The notes under the pieces: generated by a model
What the model was told of the DNA's origin: nothing
Databases searched by the model: none
The model's input: the letters and a program-made list of their open reading frames with translations, nothing else
In this document: positions 1 through 7,974 of the stretch, in pieces
Layout of the letters: each line of letters opens with the position of its first letter
Position numbering within the stretch: position 1 is the stretch's first letter
Program-made: the position numbers and the translations under genes
Assembly (NCBI RefSeq): GCF_036245475.1
Contig: NZ_BTPM01000002.1
Location: 248,001 to 312,000 of the forward strand
Reading direction: 5' to 3'
From: Vibrio sp. 10N
GTDB taxonomy: Bacteria > Pseudomonadota > Gammaproteobacteria > Enterobacterales > Vibrionaceae
Length of the DNA: 64,000 nt

Positions 1-3
1 AAT

Positions 4-717
4 TTAGCGGTCGTTTTGATCTCGGTACTGCAAACTTTCGTTATTAAATTTGGTGTGATACGTGCATTGGTAATTAATATCTATAATGTCGCTGACAATA
101 AAAGCTTCACCAGAGGTTAAAAAACCGCGGTTGGTAATATTCATTGCAGAGGTTGAGCGCTTACATTGTAATATTTTCGCATCTTCTGATGATACGCTAA
201 CGGCTTTGTAAGTGGTAAGGTAGCTATCTATTTCTAACCCAAGTGAAAGTGCTAGCTTTTGCAGCGAACTCTCCACCAGAGTATCATTCATTTTAGGGAA
301 TAAATGTACGGGTAAAATAGTCTCTTCAATTTGAGTGATCTTATCTTGTACTAGTCTTAAGCGTTTGATATGCCACAGGTAATCATCCTCACCTATAGAA
401 AATACTTGCATCTCATGATGTGTGGGGATGCGTTTATTTAGCTGAACTTTCTTATAAGAAATATGCTCAAAGCTGTTTTCAGTGATAGAGTTATAAATTA
501 GTGGTGTACCGATAATTGCAGTATTAACAAAATAACCGGATCCTGTTTTCGGTTTTACCACACCAATCGCTTCAAGTTTTGCTAAGGCCTTCCTAATTGA
601 AAACCTCGACAACTGATACTTGTCGGCTAGCTCCCTTTCTGAAGGGAGTTTTTGGGTGATCACACCTTGGCAGATTTTGCTGATCAGATCTTGAACCAGC
701 TGTTCGTGCTTTTTCAT
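4..717 (-). CDS. GntR-family transcriptional regulator with UTRA effector domain
   Basis: About 237 residues. The N-terminal third is a GntR winged helix: the segment LPSERELADKYQLSRFSIRK is the recognition region, followed by the wing motif GSGYFV. The rest fits a UTRA ligand-binding domain, which in this family (HutC, TreR, PhnF) binds sugars, sugar phosphates or small acids. I start at the ATG ending at 717, because extending to 738 needs a TTG. The neighbour on the same strand is the lipoprotein at 860-1390, separated by a strong inverted repeat, so co-transcription is uncertain. The ligand and targets cannot be read from the sequence. The stop codon lies 4 bases from the window edge, so its downstream context is missing. 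Confidence 0.85.
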   Translation of the reverse strand: MKKHEQLVQDLISKICQGVITQKLPSERELADKYQLSRFSIRKALAKLEAIGVVKPKTGSGYFVNTAIIGTPLIYNSITENSFEHISYKKVQLNKRIPTHHEMQVFSIGEDDYLWHIKRLRLVQDKITQIEETILPVHLFPKMNDTLVESSLQKLALSLGLEIDSYLTTYKAVSVSSEDAKILQCKRSTSAMNITNRGFLTSGEAFIVSDIIDINYQCTYHTKFNNESLQYRDQNDR

Positions 718-825
718 CGAGAAGGGCAACAGTTGCAACAGATAAATTTAATGATAGCGATGAAGGGGCTAAGTTGGCAAACGTATTCGCGGGACGAGGT
801 CGATGTTTTAGCACAAAGGCTTGAT

Positions 826-850
826 GCCAAGCGAGCAATGCTCGCTTGGC
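826..850. terminator. Strong inverted repeat, probable terminator
   Basis: Perfect arms GCCAAGCGAGC and GCTCGCTTGGC are separated by three bases. It lies just downstream of the lipoprotein gene on the minus strand. No clear T run follows on either strand, so it could also act as an mRNA 3' end stabiliser. Confidence 0.5.
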
Positions 851-859
851 GCTAGAGAT

Positions 860-1390
860 TTATTGGCATTGGTTAAGACTTACAGCAATTGGGTTCGCTT
901 TTTCGTCAAATTTCACCGACCAAACGTATTTACCAGCGGCTTCAATGGTTGATTTGGTGTCTTTCCCGTAGCCGCCCCATTTCAATACTTTCGTTTCGCC
1001 AACGTTGAGAACTCGACCGTCTGCGGTGAACTGCGGTTTCCAGTCTGACGCTGCGTACTGCATGGAGTATTTCCCCGGTTTCTCCTCGACTACAGCTTGA
1101 TATAGACCATCGCCTTTATGCTCAAATACGCGAGCGTCGATGTGCTTCCAGCTTGCACCAGGGAAGGTGCCAACGACATAAAGCTTTTTACGTACAGGGC
1201 CTGCTTCAGAAACTGTCGGGTTGTCACAGGCTGCCATCATAGCAGTGTCAACACCTGCTGGAGCAGCGGCTACCGCCGCAGTTGTCGTTGCTGTCGTCTC
1301 ATCCGCTGAAGAAGTTGCTGGATCTGACGCACAGCCAAACATAAGTGCACTCATCACTGCCATAGACAAAGCAGATTTTATTGATGTCAT
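860..1390 (-). CDS. Lipoprotein with glucan-binding (CBM48/SusE-like) domain
   Basis: The start at 1390 is chosen because the protein then begins with a clean lipoprotein signal (SALMFGC, Cys20) and has an AGGA ribosome site 7 bases upstream; the longer reading lacks both. After a Thr/Ala-rich linker, the mature part (KLYVVGTFPGASWK, DGLYQAVVE, MQYAASDWKPQF) resembles the small beta-sandwich modules next to pullulanases and in starch-binding SusE-like proteins. The likely role is polysaccharide binding at the outer membrane, but this is inference from local sequence patterns. No catalytic domain is present in its 176 residues. Transcribed away from the TPR gene, and toward the GntR gene. Confidence 0.65.
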   Translation of the reverse strand: MTSIKSALSMAVMSALMFGCASDPATSSADETTATTTAAVAAAPAGVDTAMMAACDNPTVSEAGPVRKKLYVVGTFPGASWKHIDARVFEHKGDGLYQAVVEEKPGKYSMQYAASDWKPQFTADGRVLNVGETKVLKWGGYGKDTKSTIEAAGKYVWSVKFDEKANPIAVSLNQCQ

Positions 1391-1774
1391 GGGTTGTCCT
1401 TTTTTTGTTTTGATTAGGGCGAAGCCAGCATAATGAGAGCGAGATTGGAGCCAATCATCCCTTGATATGGGTGATAGGGGAGTAGCCACAAGGATGAGAG
1501 TAATGGGTCACAAAGTGTGCAATAGATTGATAAGGTTTTGTTGACCGGTTTAGATGAATGTTCTTTTAAGCTGTGTCTTTTATGAGGGGCATTGGTGTGT
1601 TTTCTTTCTGATTGGTGTAGGTGTGATATTAAGTTCGATATATATCAAATTGCTAACAGGATCTATGTTGGTACGCGAGTTGAGGTCACTTTTCATGTCG
1701 TGAGTGAAGCATAGTGAACGGAATAGATACTCGACGCGTAGATAGCAGAGCAAGCGCTGAAAAAGGAGAACACC
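1391..1774. promoter_or_regulatory. Divergent intergenic region
   Basis: 384 bases between the divergent lipoprotein and TPR genes. Promoters for both must lie here. I see a partial MalT-box-like AAGGATGAGA near 1491 and the AAGGAG ribosome site of the TPR gene, but no convincing operator or RNA gene. Confidence 0.4.
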
Positions 1775-2266
1775 ATGCAACTGCTAATCGTCGTACTGAC
1801 CTCAATGGTCATTTCTTTTAGTGCTTGGTCCGCTGGGTCTGGCTCGAGCTATAACTCGCTTAATAAAGCGCAGCGTACCTACAATAAAGGTGTCGAACTG
1901 ATGATGAATAAACAGTTTTTTGATGCCGAGAAAAAATTTCGTGCCGCACTAAAACGAGACAAAAATTGGGCACAGGCCCACAACAACCTCGCTTATACCC
2001 TCCGAAAACAGGGCGTTGATCATTACAATACGGCATTGTTTCACTACAACAAAGCCATCACCATCGCTCCTTTACTCCCTGAGCCTTACATGTACAGAGG
2101 AGTGCTCCATGTACAGATGGGTAATGCCTCTCTTGCTAACGACGATCTGGCGAAACTTCGTGAGTTAAAATCTCCCCTGGCTGATGAACTCGAGTTTGTG
2201 ATTCAAAATGGAGAGGAGAAAGCCCCTGAGCAGTTTTTTGGTGTTTCTGGGAAGTTTAAGGGGTAG
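1775..2266 (+). CDS. Exported tetratricopeptide-repeat protein
   Basis: 163 residues. It begins with a hydrophobic signal peptide (cleavage near FSAWSA-G) and then holds about two to three TPR units: YNKGVELMMNKQFFDAEKKFRAAL, AQAHNNLAYTLRKQG and a third around PYMYRGVLHVQMG. TPR proteins of this type act as protein-protein scaffolds in the periplasm. An AAGGAG ribosome site precedes the ATG by 8 bases. No partner gene is adjacent, so the specific role is unknown. Confidence 0.8.
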   Translation: MQLLIVVLTSMVISFSAWSAGSGSSYNSLNKAQRTYNKGVELMMNKQFFDAEKKFRAALKRDKNWAQAHNNLAYTLRKQGVDHYNTALFHYNKAITIAPLLPEPYMYRGVLHVQMGNASLANDDLAKLRELKSPLADELEFVIQNGEEKAPEQFFGVSGKFKG

Positions 2267-2529
2267 CTTAGCGCTGGAGGCACTCTTGCAAGGTTCATTG
2301 TCATAGGGTGAACCAACCCCGGTGTACATAGCGAATCGGCAACTGTTTACAGTTGGTAAATTTAACACTATGTGTGTCAAATTTGCCAATCTAGACAATA
2401 GACATTGACTAGATTTTTTTAACTTATTGATTTTTAGGCGTTAAAAAGTTGGCACTACATGTGCAACAGGAATTGGGCAAGTAAGGTAGTCTGCACAGTT
2501 ACTAATAACCAATCCCAAAGGGGCACATT

Positions 2530-2796
2530 ATGAAAAGCTTACTCGTATCTACTCTTGGTGTTATCGCTATCACGTCTTCTGCTTTTGCTGCCGCTAACAC
2601 GCTTGATAAACAGGAATGGAGCGAGGACTTGCGAGATGATATGACAGCGATGAAACATGAGGCGGTTGCTGATATTTCGCAAGTAAACCTAGCGGAGATA
2701 GAATCGCGCGATGAGCGAATTGTAAAGCGTATCAAAGCGGAGCAATCTCAGTTGGTGAACAGTAATTGCCAAAATGACAGTGCGCCGAAGTCGTAA
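2530..2796 (+). CDS. Small exported protein of unknown function
   Basis: 88 residues. There is a signal peptide with probable cleavage after SSAFA, then a charged, helix-prone mature chain (about 67 residues) rich in Glu, Asp and Lys with a single Cys near the C-terminus. A GGGG ribosome site lies 7 bases before the ATG. It is convergent with the gene at 2845-4011. I recognise no family. The high charge and lack of hydrophobic stretches suggest a soluble periplasmic helical protein. Confidence 0.65.
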   Translation: MKSLLVSTLGVIAITSSAFAAANTLDKQEWSEDLRDDMTAMKHEAVADISQVNLAEIESRDERIVKRIKAEQSQLVNSNCQNDSAPKS

Positions 2797-2844
2797 CGGC
2801 GTGTCATCAAATGCTCGCTACGAGTGCAAGTTGGTGAGGAAGTA

Positions 2845-4011
2845 TTACATCACGATGGTCTTATTGATGTTGTAGCTATCGCAGTGATTGAACAAGGCAA
2901 AGGATGTCAGTTCTTTTGCAAGCGCATGCTCAAATGCTTCTCGCTGCGAGATCCTTGGCTCGATATATAGCTTAAATACTTCCAGATGAGCCCGATCTCG
3001 GTGAGCCTTGCAATCCACTCGAGCGACTAATCGACCATCCCATAAAATCGGCAGCACAAAATAGCCATACTCTCTTTTGGCTGTCGGAACGTAACACTCT
3101 AACAAGTAATCGAAGTTAAAAAACTTACGCAGTCTATCGCGCTGGATTATGAAGCTATCGAAAGGTGAAAGCAGCTTTGCTTGCTGGCGGCTTATTCGTT
3201 TGTCTAGTAATTCAAGCGATTGCGGTAATACAAAGTAGGCTTCGCCTTTGACGGTTACTTGCTCTATCTTGCCCATTTCTTCGAGTTCATACAGTGCTTT
3301 CTGCACTATAGGTTTGGTGCCTTTTCGCAAGTAGCTCATCTCTGTTACGTTGGCGATGCCATGGGTTTTTAGGGTATTTAGTACTAGAAACTGTGCGTGT
3401 TCATCTGCAGTTGGCATGCGCGTATCTGTGTCGCACGTGAGTACTCTCTCGGTTAAGTCATACACTTTGTGAAATTTTCGGCGTTCGCTGATCATTAGAT
3501 CGCCTTGCATGTACAGTGTCTCTAACGCTTGCTTGGTCGGTTTGCTTTCCCAGCCTTGCTTTTTTACCGTGGTAGAGTTGATTGCACACTGGGTAAAGTC
3601 TTTCGCCATTTGCGGGCCATCAATAGTGATCTTACTGAGCACCTCCGCCATTAATTTGGGGTTCTTCTTAAACCAGTGACTCTGTTGACCAGATTTGAGC
3701 GCGTGTTTTTTGGGTAACGAAAAGCGATAGTTTTGCATATCAAGATACGACGCCGCGTGCGACCAGTATTCATAGACCACTCTATCTTGCACCATGCGAT
3801 CAAGATGATCGGTTGAGTAGCGGTGGTTTCGACTCCAAAGCGTATGATGATGCGCACGTTGCACCACAGAGATGGTGTCAATCTGCACGTAACCTAAGCT
3901 TCTCATAGCCTGTATCGACTGTTGATAAGCATTGCCTGCAAGGGGCTGGGAAGGAAGCCCCTGTGACAGCAAGGCTAATTTTTGAGCTTGTGGGATCGAC
4001 AGTGATGGCAT
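2845..4011 (-). CDS. AlkX/YcaQ-family DNA glycosylase-like protein (HTH_42)
   Basis: 388 residues from the ATG at 4011, which has a GAGG site 5 bases upstream. The family folds as tandem winged helices and removes bulky alkylated bases and interstrand cross-links. The catalytic Q-hydrophobic-D motif of the YcaQ/AlkX branch is visible as Gln43-Ile-Asp45 in GYVQIDTIS. Typical flanking segments are HHHTLWSRN and VYEYWSHAASYLD, and the C-terminal SPFDSFIIQRDR is also present. It lies 17 bases downstream of an MFS transporter on the same strand, so the two are probably one operon. Activity on cross-links is inferred from the family. Confidence 0.85.
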   Translation of the reverse strand: MPSLSIPQAQKLALLSQGLPSQPLAGNAYQQSIQAMRSLGYVQIDTISVVQRAHHHTLWSRNHRYSTDHLDRMVQDRVVYEYWSHAASYLDMQNYRFSLPKKHALKSGQQSHWFKKNPKLMAEVLSKITIDGPQMAKDFTQCAINSTTVKKQGWESKPTKQALETLYMQGDLMISERRKFHKVYDLTERVLTCDTDTRMPTADEHAQFLVLNTLKTHGIANVTEMSYLRKGTKPIVQKALYELEEMGKIEQVTVKGEAYFVLPQSLELLDKRISRQQAKLLSPFDSFIIQRDRLRKFFNFDYLLECYVPTAKREYGYFVLPILWDGRLVARVDCKAHRDRAHLEVFKLYIEPRISQREAFEHALAKELTSFALFNHCDSYNINKTIVM

Positions 4012-4028
4012 GAGCACCTCATTTATGG

Positions 4029-5363
4029 CTAGTCAAATACGGGACGTTTCTTATTGCTGAAATAAAACAGGGTACTGACCGCGATGAACAAGGCGGCGAA
4101 GTAATAGAAAAACGAGGACAGTGACGCCAGAAAGTCGAGATGCTGTGCGATTTGTTGCTCGCTGTAGTTTTGAGACACCATTTTGTAGTAATACGCATAC
4201 AGCATACCGATTAAGCCGTAGCCGAGGTTAAACATAAGACCTTTAAAGCTAAGAACGGTGGCTCTGTTATGCGACTCGGTTTTTCTGTTGAGGTGATAGC
4301 TAATAAAGATATTCACTGTCATGGTAATGAACACCAATAACAGAGCGGGAATAACGCCATAAATAGGCCAGCCGCGACTGATCCAGAAATAGCTCGCCAT
4401 GGCAGCAAGCCCCATCAGTGCAATGAAGGACTTGGGTTCCATATGTTCGGCCAACCTGCGACTTTGCCCTGCCAATAGAATTTGAAACACACTGACGCCG
4501 GCACCAATAAAACCGATGTAGATGATCGGGATCTCAATGGCACGGTAATACTGACTGTTCATGGTCAAAAACATTCGGGAGGTGTGCTCAAACAAGCTGT
4601 AATAGAGCAAGATAAACAGCACGTAAGGTGTCGATAAAACCCACTTCCCGGTATCTAGGGTGAGCTTTAAGCTGGCTATTGAGGTCGCAACTTTACCACC
4701 CCCATGGCTGGCTGCTTTGCTCTCTTCTTGCATGCTGGTGGCAGCATAAATTGCCACTAAGGCGACGAGCAGTGTAGCGTAAACGGGAATTCGCATGATG
4801 TCTTGGGTATTTTCAGGCCTGGCGAATCCAAACCACTCTGCGACCTGACCCATTACGTTGACATCGTACATTGCAGCCCCAACTAGGGTTACTACAATCC
4901 CCACACTGGAAGCAATACGCAGTTGTATCTGTAGTACTTGCGGCCATATCTCTGACTTACCTTGTTCCTTTAGCGTGTCGTAAGCGAGCGCTTCATCGGC
5001 CCCACTGGCTAGTGACATCGCAAGTCCGCTCAGCACGCGATTGACCAAAAATACCATGAAGACCAAATTCGGATTCCCCGTTGGTACAAAGGCTATCATG
5101 GCAATTTCAACAAACATTACGATAGAAGATAGGACGACCAGTTTTTTCCGCCCCAACGTATCGGCAAAGGCACCGGAGGGGACTTCAGAAATTACGATGG
5201 TCGCGGCCCACACCACATTTAGCATGGCAAATTGAGACAAGGTTAGGCCGTAGTCTAAATAAAGCAGCGTAAATACTGGGTAGTAAAAGCGAGCGAAATA
5301 GCTGCTGCGAAACATCAAAAAGTAGCGCACATTTCTGATTTGAAGTATTTGTTTGAATGTCAT
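4029..5363 (-). CDS. Major facilitator superfamily transporter
   Basis: 444 residues with about 12 hydrophobic segments. The loop 2-3 signature is recognisable (SGAFADTLGRKKLV, equivalent to the MFS motif GxxxDRxGRR). It lacks a signal peptide, as is usual. MFS proteins with this N-terminus (RNVRYFLMFRSSYFARFYYP) are mostly annotated as drug or metabolite exporters; the substrate is unknown. It is followed 17 bases later by the AlkX-like glycosylase, an arrangement that would suit export of, and repair of damage by, the same DNA-reactive compound. That link is inference. Confidence 0.85.
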   Translation of the reverse strand: MTFKQILQIRNVRYFLMFRSSYFARFYYPVFTLLYLDYGLTLSQFAMLNVVWAATIVISEVPSGAFADTLGRKKLVVLSSIVMFVEIAMIAFVPTGNPNLVFMVFLVNRVLSGLAMSLASGADEALAYDTLKEQGKSEIWPQVLQIQLRIASSVGIVVTLVGAAMYDVNVMGQVAEWFGFARPENTQDIMRIPVYATLLVALVAIYAATSMQEESKAASHGGGKVATSIASLKLTLDTGKWVLSTPYVLFILLYYSLFEHTSRMFLTMNSQYYRAIEIPIIYIGFIGAGVSVFQILLAGQSRRLAEHMEPKSFIALMGLAAMASYFWISRGWPIYGVIPALLLVFITMTVNIFISYHLNRKTESHNRATVLSFKGLMFNLGYGLIGMLYAYYYKMVSQNYSEQQIAQHLDFLASLSSFFYYFAALFIAVSTLFYFSNKKRPVFD

Positions 5364-5737
5364 TGAGGGTTTCGCTCTGAATCTTACGTCTTATGGCGAT
5401 ATGGATATAGGTATAGCTTGTTTTTGTAGTTGGTAAAAGTTTTTTCTTTAAAATCAGTTGATTGCCAAATTGCATCAAATGAAGGCGACAGAATTGATTT
5501 GTGGGGGGAGAGTGAAGTTTGATATGTTACACGATAATATAACTTATTGATTTTATTGGGTAATGGTTTGGGTGAAAAGCATTTGTGGATGAAATTTAAG
5601 GTATTGCTAATCTTAACTTTAAATAATGCATCTTAGGGGCTCATCCATACTTAGAACCTATGCCTAGTTCACGTGCGTGTCTTGTCATTTTCAGCTCTGC
5701 GTGCACTCATTTTTATCACATACAATGGCGTCTACTT
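5364..5737. promoter_or_regulatory. Divergent intergenic region between two MFS genes
   Basis: About 374 bases, AT-rich, between oppositely oriented MFS genes. It must contain promoters for both. I see no clear palindromic operator or terminator. Confidence 0.35.
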
Positions 5738-6931
5738 ATGACTCAACTTCGTCTTTGGTACCTAGCGCAATCTTCGATTGGCATCGTTGGTTGGATTGGT
5801 GTTGCCATCCTTCTAAACCCAATCATTATTGAACGCACGGCAAGCGGGACTCTGCTTGGCCAAGTTATGGCTCTTATTGGGGGAGCGGGCATTTTGGCTC
5901 CGGTTATTGGAGCCGTTGCCGATAAGTACGCCTGCCACCGTTTGCTGCAACGTGGGGCGCTGCTTATTAATCTTGCTGCGCTTGTTGTGCTCTATTTTGC
6001 TCAATCGTCCGCGATGACCTACTGGTTGGTAGGGGCGCTGATGGGGATTGCGATTGTTACGCTGTTGGTTCTAAACCCTACTTTTGTCATCGCGCACAGT
6101 GAAAACCAACAGGAAGAAGGGCGCAGCTTGGCCAAGTTGTTTCAGTTTCAATTTTTGGGTGTTGTTGTCTCTGGTGTGCTTATTGCGCTTGCGGGCCATT
6201 ATCAGCTCACAACAGAGGTGAAATTGCAGCTGCTCATGGCGTTGCTGGTGATGATCATCATTGCGGTTTTCATCGCACCTCCTGCTCCCATCAACGCTAA
6301 GCCAGTGGAGGTAACGGAGAGCGAGCAAACACCAGGCCATCTACAAAGGGCATTTCTGCCTTGGGCACTGTTTTTGTTATCGGCATTTTGCTCAATGTTC
6401 TTGTCGGCCAATTTGATGGAGCTTGGACCGCTGCTCATCAAAGAAGTCTACAACGTTGAGATTGGCAATTCCGCGTTGGGTATGGCGACCTCTGCCGCTA
6501 TCTGCATCTTCTTGCTTGAACCGGCTGGAAGATGGATGCAAAAAAGTGGCCCCTTTAAAGTTTGGCTGACAGCACAAGGTATTTTCTTGGTGTTGGGCTT
6601 AGTGTTTTGGTCAACGGTCGGCATGACAGTGCCCGATGTCCTGCCGGTAGCTTTGCTGGTCATATTAATCCAGGCGATGTCTTGGAATGATCTCGCGGTT
6701 CCAGCTATCGCGGTGAGATTGAGCCCGACGTCTCCGGCTTTAACTCAAGGTATGCTGATGTTTGCTATGGCAGGGGGCTTTGGCGGCGGTACGCTATTGG
6801 CGGGCCTATGCATAGATGCCTTTGGCTATGCCTCGGTATTTACCCTTGCACTCGTAGGTATTATTTTGTCGTTGGTGTTCATCGCGCTTATTGTTGTGAC
6901 AGGTCATCGTCGTCAACTGCAAAGCGACTAG
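5738..6931 (+). CDS. Major facilitator superfamily transporter
   Basis: 397 residues if started at the ATG at 5738, where the first transmembrane helix begins directly (LWYLAQSSIGIVGWIG). A longer reading from 5660 adds 26 residues of unlikely composition. About 12 membrane segments are visible, with a loop motif GAVADKYACHRLLQRG between helices 2 and 3. Not obviously a paralogue of the divergent MFS protein at 4029-5363. Probably an exporter; the substrate cannot be told. The ribosome site before 5738 is weak, which lowers certainty about the start. Confidence 0.8.
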   Translation: MTQLRLWYLAQSSIGIVGWIGVAILLNPIIIERTASGTLLGQVMALIGGAGILAPVIGAVADKYACHRLLQRGALLINLAALVVLYFAQSSAMTYWLVGALMGIAIVTLLVLNPTFVIAHSENQQEEGRSLAKLFQFQFLGVVVSGVLIALAGHYQLTTEVKLQLLMALLVMIIIAVFIAPPAPINAKPVEVTESEQTPGHLQRAFLPWALFLLSAFCSMFLSANLMELGPLLIKEVYNVEIGNSALGMATSAAICIFLLEPAGRWMQKSGPFKVWLTAQGIFLVLGLVFWSTVGMTVPDVLPVALLVILIQAMSWNDLAVPAIAVRLSPTSPALTQGMLMFAMAGGFGGGTLLAGLCIDAFGYASVFTLALVGIILSLVFIALIVVTGHRRQLQSD

Positions 6932-7058
6932 AGCTTGATGGCTGAGAAGGCTAATATAGGTGAGCGTGGAATAGCGCTTCCATGATTGGATTTACGTTTG
7001 TCTTGATTATGGTTTCATGGTGTTTGTTAGGTATGCTTTTGATAGCGGTAGGTAGAAT

Positions 7059-7973
7059 ATGAAAGCAGTTACTATTTTAGATGGTGGCATGGGTCGAGAG
7101 TTAGAGCGTATTGGCGCGCCATTCTCCCAGCCATTGTGGAGCGCGCAAGCGTTGATTGAATCTCCACACTTTGTCAAACAAGCGCACCAAGCCTTTATCG
7201 AAGCAGGCGCGGAACTGATTACGGTCAATAGCTATGCTTGCGTTCCTTTCCATTTAGGAGATGAGCTGTACGCGCAGCAAGGTGTCACGCTCGCAGCTAA
7301 AGCGGCCAAACTCGCCCATGAAGCGGCCACAGAAGCGAAGCACCATGTACGCGTTGCAGGGTCGCTGCCACCGGTATTTGGCTCGTATCGACCTGACTTG
7401 TTCCAGGCAGAACGCGCACAAGCGATCAGCCGAGAACTGTTATGTGCTCAGGATGACTATGTTGATTTGTGGTTGGCGGAGACTGTCGCGAGTATCGCTG
7501 AGGCTCGTATGTACGCGGCACTTTTTAACACTACCGATAAACCCGCTTATATCTGTTTTACGCTGCAAGATGAACCTGACCAACCTGCAAAGCTTCGCTC
7601 CGGTGAGCCATTGGAAGAAGCGGTGACATTGTTATTGAACGCAGGAGCGACGGGCCTGTTCTTTAACTGCTCGATCCCTGAGGTGATTGCCCAAGCGATA
7701 GAAGTGGTGAATCGCATCACTGCAAGTGAAGGTAGAGTTTTGGAGATCGGAGTATTTGCCAACAGTTTTACGCCGATTAAATCAGGGCATCAAGCGAATG
7801 AAGCCATGCAAACTGTAAGGCATTTTTCGCCTGGGGAGTATCTTGCTTTTGCTAAGCGTTGGTATGAGTTAGGAGCATCGATAATTGGGGGCTGTTGTGG
7901 TATAGAGCCAAGGCATATCGAACTTTTAGCCCGTTGGAAGCGAGATCTTATCGAGATGGATGCGCTCAGTTAA
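7059..7973 (+). CDS. Homocysteine S-methyltransferase family protein
   Basis: 304 residues, the usual length for MmuM-type single-domain enzymes. These transfer a methyl group from S-methylmethionine or related donors to homocysteine, using a zinc-bound thiolate. The zinc ligands are visible: Cys204 in FFNCS, and Cys279-Cys280 in IIGGCCGIEPRHI. The N-terminal LDGGMGREL is also typical. An AGGTAG ribosome site precedes the ATG. It is convergent with luxN, with only one base between the stop codons. It may serve methionine recycling, but the methyl donor is not determined. Confidence 0.88.
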   Translation: MKAVTILDGGMGRELERIGAPFSQPLWSAQALIESPHFVKQAHQAFIEAGAELITVNSYACVPFHLGDELYAQQGVTLAAKAAKLAHEAATEAKHHVRVAGSLPPVFGSYRPDLFQAERAQAISRELLCAQDDYVDLWLAETVASIAEARMYAALFNTTDKPAYICFTLQDEPDQPAKLRSGEPLEEAVTLLLNAGATGLFFNCSIPEVIAQAIEVVNRITASEGRVLEIGVFANSFTPIKSGHQANEAMQTVRHFSPGEYLAFAKRWYELGASIIGGCCGIEPRHIELLARWKRDLIEMDALS

Positions 7974-7974
7974 G

